From the NCBI GenBank assembly GCA_964402325.1, contig CAYOBI010000099.1:1-7748 (forward strand): DNA of 7,748 nt, in the 5' to 3' direction. The DNA comes from Raineyella sp964402325. Lineage in GTDB: Bacteria > Actinomycetota > Actinomycetes > Propionibacteriales > Propionibacteriaceae. Under the pieces are notes generated by a model. It saw only the letters and a program-made list of their open reading frames with translations. It ran no database searches and was not told where the DNA came from. The translations under genes and the position numbers were made by a program. Each line of letters opens with the position of its first letter. Positions within the stretch are counted from its first letter, which is position 1. Below are positions 1 through 6,374 of the stretch, piece after piece.

Positions 1-425
1 CGCCGCTCATAGGAGTGGACGACGCCGGTCGGCCCGACCGCCCGCAGCAGCGACAGGGTCAGCGCGCCCGAGCCGACCCCCGCCTCCAGCACCCGGGCCC
101 CGGGAAACACGTCGGTGAACATGGTGATCATCGCGGCGTCCTTGGGGTAGATCACCGCCGCGCCGCGCTTCATCGAGACGGTGAACTCCTCCAGCAGCGG
201 CCGGAAACACACGTATGTCTGGCCCAGGCTGGACTCCACCGTCACCCCGTCCGGGCCGCCGATCAGCAGGTCGTGGCGGATCTCGCCGCGGGCGGTGAAG
301 AACGACCCGCCCGGCTGCAGCACGATCGAGTGCCGCCGTCCCTTGGCGTCGGAGAGGTTGACCCGTTCCCCCGCCGCGAGGGGCCCCAGCCGTACGCCGG
401 ACCAGTGGGGGTCGTTTCCGGTCAC
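1..425 (-). CDS. trmI: tRNA (adenine-58-N1)-methyltransferase TrmI, N-terminal part (cut by window edge)
   Basis: TrmI methylates N1 of adenine 58 in the T-loop of tRNA using S-adenosylmethionine (known for the family; it works as a cytoplasmic tetramer). Only the first 141 codons are here; family members are about 255-290 aa, so roughly half is missing beyond the left edge. Visible are the N-terminal beta-rich domain (about 1-75), the family motif MKRGAAVIYPKDAA (85-98) that leads into the Rossmann fold, and SAM-binding motif I, VLEAGVGSGAL (112-122). The segment ending VVHSYERR resembles the strand carrying the acidic SAM-ribose ligand. The GTG start at 425-423 is chosen because the protein begins there as homologues do and a purine-rich GGGAAGGG (435-442) lies 9 bases upstream. 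It follows the lipoprotein gene by 74 bases, with no terminator or -10-like hexamer seen between, so readthrough is likely. Identity is confident; the start is probable. Confidence 0.93.
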   Translation of the reverse strand, partial: MTGNDPHWSGVRLGPLAAGERVNLSDAKGRRHSIVLQPGGSFFTARGEIRHDLLIGGPDGVTVESSLGQTYVCFRPLLEEFTVSMKRGAAVIYPKDAAMITMFTDVFPGARVLEAGVGSGALTLSLLRAVGPTGVVHSYER

Positions 426-434
426 GTGGTGCCG

Positions 435-442
435 CCCTTCCC
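435..442 (-). promoter_or_regulatory. Ribosome binding site supporting the GTG start of trmI
   Basis: The minus strand reads GGGAAGGG, 9 bases before the GTG codon at 425-423. It is the only good purine-rich stretch in the gap and decides the start, since no alternative in-frame start codon lies just upstream. The match to the anti-Shine-Dalgarno sequence is partial. Confidence 0.55.
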
Positions 443-443
443 T

Positions 444-475
444 GTTCGCTCGTTGTGCCGTTCGCTCGTCGTGCC
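444..475. repeat. Two tandem copies of a 16-base unit between the lipoprotein gene and trmI
   Basis: On the plus strand GTTCGCTCGTTGTGCC (444-459) is followed directly by GTTCGCTCGTCGTGCC (460-475), differing at one base. The repeat fills nearly half of the 74-base non-coding gap upstream of trmI. It has no self-complementarity that would make a convincing hairpin, so it does not look like a terminator. It may be a simple slippage duplication or a paired protein-binding site; the sequence does not decide. Confidence 0.8.
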
Positions 476-499
476 ATTGCCGGTGCGCGACCGCCGCGC

Positions 500-2044
500 T
501 CAGCCGTTCTTGTTGAAGGCCGCCAGGTCGAGCTGCCAGCCCGGGCCCATCCGAGCCAGGTCGACGCTCCAGCCGGTCCGGACGAAGACGGCCTCGTCGC
601 CCTGGCTCAGCGGCATGACGTACGCGTCGTCGGCGGCGAAGTACTGCAGCTCGCTGACCGCGGCCTTGTGGGTGGCCTGGTCGGACGACGGCAGGCCGCG
701 GGTGAGGATCGTGGCGATCTCCTGGGCGTGCGGGGAGGAGGTCACGCCCAGGGGGCGCTCCAGCCAGGCCCGGGTCGTCCAGGTCGTCGCCCGGTCGTCG
801 AGGATCTGCAGGTCGGCCGACCCGGCGGCGTCGGTGACGACACTGACCGTCGCCTGACCGGTGGCCTCCAGGGACCGGGCCAGTTGGGCTGCCAGGTCGG
901 CCCCGTCGGGCATCCGCGGGTCGTAGCCGAGGGTGAGCTTGAGCGGGGCGCCGTTCGGCTTGTCGATCGCGGGTGTGCCGCCGGCCGGGAACAGGCCGGT
1001 CCGGGCACCGGTCACCCCGGCCGGCAGCAGGCCGGTGAGGGTCCGCCGGTCCCCGGTGGCCCGGTTGACGAAGGCCCGGACGGTCGCGTCGCCCGCGAAG
1101 TGTGAGCCGGTGTTCCAGGCCAGCCGGACGACCCGGGAGCCGACCATGGTCACCGGGGTGAGCCCCGAGACGGCCTGCGAGCCGGTGCTGCTGCTGTCGG
1201 CGGTGGCGGCCGCCCGCTGACGGGTCACCGCCGCCGCGGACAGGCCGCGCCAGGTGGCGTCCACGTCGCCGGACATCATCGCCTGCTCCAGGGCCGCGGA
1301 GCTGTCGTACTCGCGCAGCACCACCCGGACGATCGAGGCCGGGATGTAGCCCTGGTAGCCCTCGTACCGGGCGAAGGACCAGGTGCCGCCGCCGCTCGTG
1401 GTGACCCGGTAGGGGCCCGACCCGACCGGCCGGGTGGCGGCATCGGCGACCTTGTCGGCCGGGTAGACGCCGGGGTCGACGATCGAGGCGGCCGGGGTCG
1501 CCAGGGCGTAGCCGATGTCGGTGTCGGCGTAGGAGAGCACGAACCGTACGGTCTGCGCGTCGGGCGTCTCGACGGAGCTGATCGAGGCGAGCTGTTCGGC
1601 CCCGGAGCCGGCCACGGCGAGCTTCTTGGCCCGCTCGATGGAGTACTTGACGTCGGCCGAGGTCACCGCCCGGCCGGACTGGAACCGCAGGCCGTCGAGC
1701 AGGGTGCAGGTGTAGACGGTCGCCTGCGAGAAGATGCAGTCCCGGGCCGCGTCGGGCTTCAGCAGGTCCTCCCCGGCCGGGGTGGTCATCAGCCGCTGGA
1801 AGACCGAGAAGGCGAGGGTCTGGGAGCCGCCGGTGGTCATCGCGGCCGGGTCGGTGGTGGTGATCGCGTCGGTGGTGCCGACGGTGAAGTCGCGGTCGGG
1901 CCGCGGGGTGGGCGTCGCGCTGGCCGACGCGTTCGGCACCTGCTGGGCCACGTCCGGCGCCGGCGGGGCGGTCTGCTGGGTGCAGCCGGCAGCCGCCACC
2001 ACAACGGACAGCGCCAGGGCCGCGGCCGACCGGCGCGGTCTCAC
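500..2044 (-). CDS. Family 5 extracellular solute-binding lipoprotein (peptide/opine/nickel ABC-transporter type)
   Basis: Proteins of this family (SBP_bac_5, DppA/OppA-like) are tethered outside the membrane and deliver peptides or other small solutes to an ABC permease. The 514-aa product starts with a short signal peptide: Arg-rich start (VRPRR), hydrophobic core, and lipobox AAGC with the lipidated Cys at 21. A Ser/Thr/Pro-rich tether follows (about 22-50). FQSGRAVTSADVKYSIERA (121-139) and GSGPY (208-212) are family hallmarks. Cys103 and Cys113 could form an extracellular disulfide. The GTG start at 2044-2042 is chosen because it puts a complete lipoprotein signal at the N-terminus and overlaps the upstream HAD stop by 4 bases (GTGA). 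There is no good Shine-Dalgarno, so translation is probably coupled. No permease or ATPase gene is adjacent in the window, so its transporter partner is unknown. The substrate cannot be predicted. Confidence 0.88.
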   Translation of the reverse strand: MRPRRSAAALALSVVVAAAGCTQQTAPPAPDVAQQVPNASASATPTPRPDRDFTVGTTDAITTTDPAAMTTGGSQTLAFSVFQRLMTTPAGEDLLKPDAARDCIFSQATVYTCTLLDGLRFQSGRAVTSADVKYSIERAKKLAVAGSGAEQLASISSVETPDAQTVRFVLSYADTDIGYALATPAASIVDPGVYPADKVADAATRPVGSGPYRVTTSGGGTWSFARYEGYQGYIPASIVRVVLREYDSSAALEQAMMSGDVDATWRGLSAAAVTRQRAAATADSSSTGSQAVSGLTPVTMVGSRVVRLAWNTGSHFAGDATVRAFVNRATGDRRTLTGLLPAGVTGARTGLFPAGGTPAIDKPNGAPLKLTLGYDPRMPDGADLAAQLARSLEATGQATVSVVTDAAGSADLQILDDRATTWTTRAWLERPLGVTSSPHAQEIATILTRGLPSSDQATHKAAVSELQYFAADDAYVMPLSQGDEAVFVRTGWSVDLARMGPGWQLDLAAFNKNG

Positions 2045-2820
2045 GAGCGGGCCCCGGAGATCGCCGCCCCGCGCATCGCGTAGAGGGCGGCCGGGGTGAT
2101 CCCCTCCAGCGTGCGCAGCACGGTCCGGCGCGGCATCGCCGGCAGCGGGACGAGGTTGGGCACGCCGATCACCCAGGCGCCGGACGCCTGGCCGGCGGTG
2201 CTGCCGGTGACCGAGTCCTCGAACACCAGGCAGTCCTGCACCGGCACCCCGAGCAGGCCCGCGGCCTGCAGGTACGGGTCCGGGGCGGGCTTGCCGGCGG
2301 TCACCTCGTCGCCGCCGACACTGGCCCGGAAGGTGCCGGCGGGCAGCCGTTCGAGGACCGCGTCCAGCACCGGACGCCACGACGAGGACACCAGGGCGCA
2401 GGGCACGTCCTCCTCGGCGAGGGCGGCGAGCAGCTCGAGCGCGCCGGGGCGCCAGGCCAGCTCGTCGGCGGTGCGGATCCGTCCGGTCACCCGGTCGACC
2501 ATCCAGTCCACCACCCACCGGGGGGTGAGGTCGTCGCGCCCGGCCACCGCCAGCATGTAGCGCGCGGCGTCGGTCAGGTCGGCGCCGATCATCCGCCGCG
2601 CGTGGTCGTCGTTCCACTCCCCGCCGAGCATGGCCAGCAGCTCGTACTCGGCGCCGATCCAGAACGGCTCGGTGTCGGCCAGCGTCCCGTCGAAGTCCCA
2701 CAGGCAGGCGGCGGGCCGCCCACCGGCCGGGCCGGTCGGGCTGGTCGGCAGCGACGGCAGCGTCCAGCGGTCGGTGGGTGTCGGGGGCACGGGCGGGGCG
2801 GAAGCAGGGTCAGCGGGCAT
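2041..2820 (-). CDS. HAD-superfamily hydrolase (beta-phosphoglucomutase/phosphatase-like, subfamily IA)
   Basis: The 259-aa product has all four HAD motifs, so it should be a catalytically intact, Mg-dependent phosphohydrolase or phosphomutase. Motif I is DFDGT with nucleophile Asp42 and acid/base Asp44; motif II is Ser145 (VSSS); motif III is Lys177 in GKPAPDPY; motif IV is FEDS (Glu201, Asp202). The helical stretch between motif I and II (about 55-125) is a C1-type cap, as in beta-phosphoglucomutase and phosphoglycolate phosphatase relatives. The substrate cannot be told. An unusual Pro-rich stretch of about 38 residues precedes motif I, which normally lies within the first 15 or so residues. 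The ATG at 2820-2818 lies inside the end of metH (11-base overlap), with GGAGG (2833-2837) 12 bases upstream, slightly far. GTG at 2790-2788 is an in-frame alternative without a visible ribosome site. The stop overlaps the lipoprotein start. Confidence 0.9.
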   Translation of the reverse strand: MPADPASAPPVPPTPTDRWTLPSLPTSPTGPAGGRPAACLWDFDGTLADTEPFWIGAEYELLAMLGGEWNDDHARRMIGADLTDAARYMLAVAGRDDLTPRWVVDWMVDRVTGRIRTADELAWRPGALELLAALAEEDVPCALVSSSWRPVLDAVLERLPAGTFRASVGGDEVTAGKPAPDPYLQAAGLLGVPVQDCLVFEDSVTGSTAGQASGAWVIGVPNLVPLPAMPRRTVLRTLEGITPAALYAMRGAAISGARS

Positions 2821-5800
2821 TGAAGTACGTGGCCTCCGGGTGGTGGACGACGAACGCGTCGGTCGACTGCTCCGGGTGGAGCTGGAACTCCTCGGACAGC
2901 TCCACGCCGATCCGGGCGGAGTCGAGCAGCCGCGTGATGGTCGCCCGGTCCTCGAGGTCGGGGCAGGCGCCGTACCCGAACGAGTAGCGCGAGCCGCGGT
3001 AGGCCTGGTCGCGGACCATCTCGTCGATGCTGGTGTCCTGGGCCGCGAGGCCCAGCTCGGCGCGGATCCGGGCGTGCATCCACTCCGCCATCGCCTCGGC
3101 CAGCTGGACCCCGAGACCGTGCAGTTCCAGGTAGTCACGGTAGGCGTCGGCGGCGAACAGTTCGCCGGTGGCCTCGGAGAGCACCGAGCCCATCGTCACC
3201 AGCTGCAGCGGCATCACGTCCGGCCCCTTGGCCTCGGCCAGAGCCCGGTCGCGGAAGAAGTCGGCGATACACAGGAAGCGCGGCCGCTGCTGGCGGGGGA
3301 AGCTGAAGCGTCCCACCTCGCGGTCCAGGTCGCCGGGGGTCGCCGGGTCGAGGATGACCACCTCGTCGCCGGTGGAGTAGACCGGGAAGTAGCCGTAGAC
3401 CGCGGCCGGCTCGGCGAGGTTCTCGGTCCGGATCCGGTCCAGCAGCAGGCGGATCCGCGGCCGGCCCTCGCGGGTGGCCAGTTCCTCGTACGACTCGCCG
3501 CCACGGGTCCCGCGCAGCCCCCAGCGACCCATCAGGGTGGCCCGCTCGTCGAGCCAGTCGACGATCTCGCGCAGCGGGGTGCCCTTGACGATCCGGGTGC
3601 CCCAGAACGGCGGGGTCGGCACGTCGATGTCGTACGCCACATCGGAGCGGGCCGGCACCTCGACCGCCGGCTGGTCGGGGCGGTCCACCGCCTTGACCCG
3701 CCGCTCGCGGGGGGCCGGCAGCGAGGCGCCGGGCACGCCACGCTTGACGTCCATCACCGCGTTCATCAGGGCCAGGCCCTCGAAGGCGTCCTTGGAGTAG
3801 CGCACCTCGCCGTCGAACAGGCCCTGCAGGTCCTGCTCCACGTACGAACGGGTCAGCGCGGCACCGCCCAGCAGCACGGGGTACTTGTCGGCCAGGCCGC
3901 GGCTGTTCAGCTCCAGCAGGTTGTCCTTCATCACCACGGTCGACTTCACCAGCAGGCCGGACATCCCGATCGCGTCGGCGTGGTGCTCCTCGGCCGCCTC
4001 GATGATGGTCTGGACCGGCTGCTTGATGCCCAGGTTGACGACGTCGTAGCCGTTGTTGGTGAGGATGATGTCGACGAGGTTCTTGCCGATGTCGTGCACG
4101 TCACCCTTGACCGTGGCGAGCACGATGGTGCCCTTGCCGGCACCCGAGGCGTCGGAGTCCATGTGCGGCTCGAGGTAGGCGACGGCGGTCTTCATCGTCT
4201 CGGCGGCCTGCAGCACGAACGGCAGCTGCATCTGGCCCGAGCCGAAGAGGTCGCCGACCACCTTCATGCCGTCCAGCAGGTGGGTGTTGATGATGTCCAG
4301 CGGGGCGGTGTCACGCATCGCCTCGTCGAGGTCGGCCTCGATCCCCTTCGACTCGCCGTCGATGATCCGCTGGGTGAGGCGCTCCCCCACCGGCAGGGCG
4401 GCCATCGCCGCCTCCCGCTCGGCCTTCTGGTCGGCGGTCGTGACGCCCTGGAACATCTCCAGGAAGGTGGACAGCGGGTCGTAGCCCTCGTGGCGCCGGT
4501 CGTAGATCATGTCGAGGGCCACCCGGCGCTGGTCCTCGGGGATCCGGTTCATCGGCATGATCTTGGCGGCGTGCACGATCGCGGAGTCCAGCCCGGCCTC
4601 GACCGCCTCGTGCAGGAAGACCGAGTTGAGCACCACGCGGGCCGCCGGGGCGAGCCCGAAGGACACGTTGGAGACGCCGAGGGTGGTGTTCACCTCGGGG
4701 TAGATCCGCTTGATCTCGCGGATCGCGTTGATCGTCTCCAGCGCGTCGCGGCGGGTCTCCTCCTGGCCGGTGCCGATCGGGAAGGTGAGCGTGTCGACCA
4801 GGATGTCCCCGAGGCGCAGGCCCCAGGTGCCGGTCAGGTCCTCGATCAGCCGGGTCGCGACCCGGACCTTCCACTCGGCGGTACGGGCCTGGCCCTCCTC
4901 GTCGATGGTCAGCGCGACCACCGCGGCGCCGTGCTCCTTGACCATCGGCATCACTTTGGCCAGGCGCGAGTCCGGTCCGTCGCCGTCCTCGTAGTTGACC
5001 GAGTTGATCACCGACCGCCCGCCGAGCCGCTCCAGGCCGGCCTCGATCACCGGCGGCTCGGTGGAGTCGAGGACGATCGGCAGGGTGACGGCGGTGGCGA
5101 ACCGGTAGGCCAGCACGTCCATGTCGGCCCGGCCGTCGCGCCCCACGTAGTCGACGCACAGGTCGAGCAGGTGGGCGCCGCCGCGGGTCTGCTGCTTGGC
5201 GATGTCGACGCACTCGTCCCAGTTCTCGGCCAGCATCGCCTCGCGGAACGCCTTCGAACCGTTGGCGTTGGTCCGCTCGCCGATCGCCAGGTAGGAGAGG
5301 TCCTGCCGGAACGGCACGTCGGTGTAGAGCGAGGAGGCACTCGGGGCCGGGGTGAACGGCCGCGGCGTCAGCTCGCGCCCGCCGACCCGCTCGACCACCC
5401 GGCGGATGTGCTCGGGGGTGGTGCCGCAGCAGCCGCCGACGAGCGACAGCCCGAAGTCGTGGACGTACTCGTCCAGCGCGTCGGCCAGCTGGTTCGGCTG
5501 CAGGGGGTAGCGAGCGCCGTCGGCGGTCAGCTCGGGCAGGCCGGCGTTCGGCATGCAACCGACCATGATCCGGGCGTTGTCGGCCAGGTGGTGCAGGTGC
5601 TCGCGCATCTCGGCCGGGCCGGTCGCACAGTTCATCGAGATCATGTCGATGCCGAGCGGCTCCAGCGCGACCAGTGCGGCGCCGATCTCGGAGCCGACCA
5701 GCATGGTGCCGGTGGTCTCGACGGTCACCGAGACGATCACCGGGACGTCGCGGGCGGCCCCCTCCTGGTTGAACGCGGCGATGGCCCGCTTGGCACCGAT

Positions 5801-6328
5801 CACCGCGGACTTGGCCTGCAGGATGTCCTGGGCGGTCTCGATCAGCACGCCGTCGATGCCACCCTCGAGCATCGCGGTCACCTGCTGCTGGTAGGCGTCG
5901 CGCAGGTCGCGGAAACGTACGTGGCCGAGGGTCGGCAACTTGGTGCCGGGCCCGACGCTGCCGAGCACCCAGCGGGGCCGCTCGGGGGTGGACCACTCGT
6001 CGGCGGTCTGCCGGGCGACCTTCGCCGCCGCGTACGCCAGCTCGGCGATCCGGTCGGAGATGCCGTACTCCCCCAGCGCCGACAGGTTGGTGCCGAAGGT
6101 GTTGGTCTCGACCGCGTCGGAGCCCGCCTCGAAGTACGCGGCATGGATCTCGCGCAGGACGTCCGGCCTGGTCACGGAGAGGATCTCGTTGCAACCCTCG
6201 TACCCCTCGAAGTCATCCAGGCCGAGGTCGTACTGCTGCAGCATCGTGCCCATCGCCCCGTCGGCGACGACGACACGGCGGGCCAGAGCAGCACGGAGGC
6301 TCGAGGCAGTGGATGAAGAGTAGGTCAC
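2810..6328 (-). CDS. metH: Cobalamin-dependent methionine synthase (5-methyltetrahydrofolate--homocysteine methyltransferase)
   Basis: MetH transfers a methyl group from 5-methyl-THF through methylcobalamin to homocysteine, making methionine and THF in the cytoplasm. The 1172-aa protein has all modules of the full-length enzyme. The homocysteine domain (about 10-320) has DGAMGT (23-28) and zinc ligands Cys234, Cys300 and Cys301. The pterin domain (about 340-610) has GERTNANGSK (350-359). The cap (about 640-725) is followed by the cobalamin domain, with DVHDIGKN (743-750): His745 is the lower cobalt ligand, and Asp743 and Ser796 complete the ligand triad with the same spacing as in E. coli MetH. 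The SAM-dependent reactivation domain (about 870-1172) has RYSFGYGACPD (1114-1124). Length is close to known homologues (about 1190-1230 aa). The GTG start at 6328-6326 is chosen over ATG 6376, which would overlap the divergent PAC2 start. It appears leaderless and heads the minus-strand unit; the end overlaps the HAD gene. Confidence 0.98.
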   Translation of the reverse strand: MTYSSSTASSLRAALARRVVVADGAMGTMLQQYDLGLDDFEGYEGCNEILSVTRPDVLREIHAAYFEAGSDAVETNTFGTNLSALGEYGISDRIAELAYAAAKVARQTADEWSTPERPRWVLGSVGPGTKLPTLGHVRFRDLRDAYQQQVTAMLEGGIDGVLIETAQDILQAKSAVIGAKRAIAAFNQEGAARDVPVIVSVTVETTGTMLVGSEIGAALVALEPLGIDMISMNCATGPAEMREHLHHLADNARIMVGCMPNAGLPELTADGARYPLQPNQLADALDEYVHDFGLSLVGGCCGTTPEHIRRVVERVGGRELTPRPFTPAPSASSLYTDVPFRQDLSYLAIGERTNANGSKAFREAMLAENWDECVDIAKQQTRGGAHLLDLCVDYVGRDGRADMDVLAYRFATAVTLPIVLDSTEPPVIEAGLERLGGRSVINSVNYEDGDGPDSRLAKVMPMVKEHGAAVVALTIDEEGQARTAEWKVRVATRLIEDLTGTWGLRLGDILVDTLTFPIGTGQEETRRDALETINAIREIKRIYPEVNTTLGVSNVSFGLAPAARVVLNSVFLHEAVEAGLDSAIVHAAKIMPMNRIPEDQRRVALDMIYDRRHEGYDPLSTFLEMFQGVTTADQKAEREAAMAALPVGERLTQRIIDGESKGIEADLDEAMRDTAPLDIINTHLLDGMKVVGDLFGSGQMQLPFVLQAAETMKTAVAYLEPHMDSDASGAGKGTIVLATVKGDVHDIGKNLVDIILTNNGYDVVNLGIKQPVQTIIEAAEEHHADAIGMSGLLVKSTVVMKDNLLELNSRGLADKYPVLLGGAALTRSYVEQDLQGLFDGEVRYSKDAFEGLALMNAVMDVKRGVPGASLPAPRERRVKAVDRPDQPAVEVPARSDVAYDIDVPTPPFWGTRIVKGTPLREIVDWLDERATLMGRWGLRGTRGGESYEELATREGRPRIRLLLDRIRTENLAEPAAVYGYFPVYSTGDEVVILDPATPGDLDREVGRFSFPRQQRPRFLCIADFFRDRALAEAKGPDVMPLQLVTMGSVLSEATGELFAADAYRDYLELHGLGVQLAEAMAEWMHARIRAELGLAAQDTSIDEMVRDQAYRGSRYSFGYGACPDLEDRATITRLLDSARIGVELSEEFQLHPEQSTDAFVVHHPEATYFNAR
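2833..2837 (-). promoter_or_regulatory. Shine-Dalgarno for the HAD gene, located inside metH
   Basis: The minus strand reads GGAGG within the last codons of metH, 12 bases before the ATG at 2820-2818. The spacing is longer than the usual 5-10 bases, but the core is perfect. It supports starting the HAD gene inside metH rather than at the downstream GTG, and fits translational coupling of the two genes. Confidence 0.5.
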
Positions 6329-6336
6329 AACGGAAC

Positions 6337-6342
6337 ACTCTA
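6337..6342 (-). promoter_or_regulatory. Candidate -10 element for leaderless metH transcription
   Basis: The minus strand reads TAGAGT, matching the actinobacterial TANNNT -10 pattern. It is followed by 8 bases and then the GTG start codon at 6328. That spacing puts the transcription start at or next to the start codon, so the mRNA would have no leader. No convincing Shine-Dalgarno lies before the GTG, which fits. No clear -35 was seen; with a 17-base spacer it would fall at 6360-6365, inside the palindrome. This is inferred from pattern and spacing only. Confidence 0.5.
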
Positions 6343-6354
6343 CGTGGTGGGTGC

Positions 6355-6371
6355 AGGCAGGTAACCTGCCT
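6355..6371. promoter_or_regulatory. Perfect 17-base inverted repeat (8-1-8), candidate operator in the divergent spacer
   Basis: AGGCAGGT (6355-6362), one central A (6363), then ACCTGCCT (6364-6371), which is the exact reverse complement. The flanking bases do not extend it. It overlaps the proposed PAC2 -10 and covers about -27 to -43 relative to the metH start codon, the expected metH -35 area. A dimeric repressor or activator site is plausible. A hairpin is unlikely: the loop would be one base and neither proposed transcript includes it. Confidence 0.5.
6362..6367 (+). promoter_or_regulatory. Candidate -10 element for leaderless transcription of the PAC2 gene
   Basis: TAACCT matches TANNNT and is followed by 7 bases (GCCTCTC) and then the ATG at 6375. 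The spacing again places the transcription start at the start codon. No purine-rich ribosome site is present just before the ATG, in agreement with a leaderless mRNA. No recognisable -35 was seen around 6339-6344. Confidence 0.5.
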
Positions 6372-6374
6372 CTC

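Noticed and set aside
7..477. Minus-strand 156-codon frame overlapping trmI
   Set aside because: An Arg/Gly/Pro-rich shadow in another frame; the clear TrmI motifs are in the frame starting at 425.
426..499. Possible terminator between the lipoprotein gene and trmI
   Set aside because: No GC-rich inverted repeat followed by a T-run was found on the minus strand; the only structure is a direct repeat.
2045..2701. Upstream extension of the lipoprotein frame to about 733 codons
   Set aside because: The extra part lies in the wrong frame across the intact HAD gene and has Arg/Pro/Ala-rich shadow composition. The GTG at 2044 gives a proper lipoprotein signal peptide.
2630..6316. Very long plus-strand open frame (about 1228 codons) opposite metH
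   Set aside because: It is a mirror of metH codon bias: GC-rich third positions remove stops from the opposite strand. The translation is a His/Val/Gly/Asp/Leu-rich composition with no recognisable domain, while the minus strand encodes an unmistakable full-length MetH.
6351..6374. GTG at 6351 as the PAC2 start
   Set aside because: It adds eight residues encoded by the palindrome and has no ribosome site. ATG 6375 has a well-placed TANNNT element.
6329..6374. Possible cobalamin or SAM riboswitch before metH
   Set aside because: Cobalamin and SAM riboswitches need roughly 100-200 bases of leader. Only 46 bases lie between the divergent starts, and the transcript seems to have no leader.
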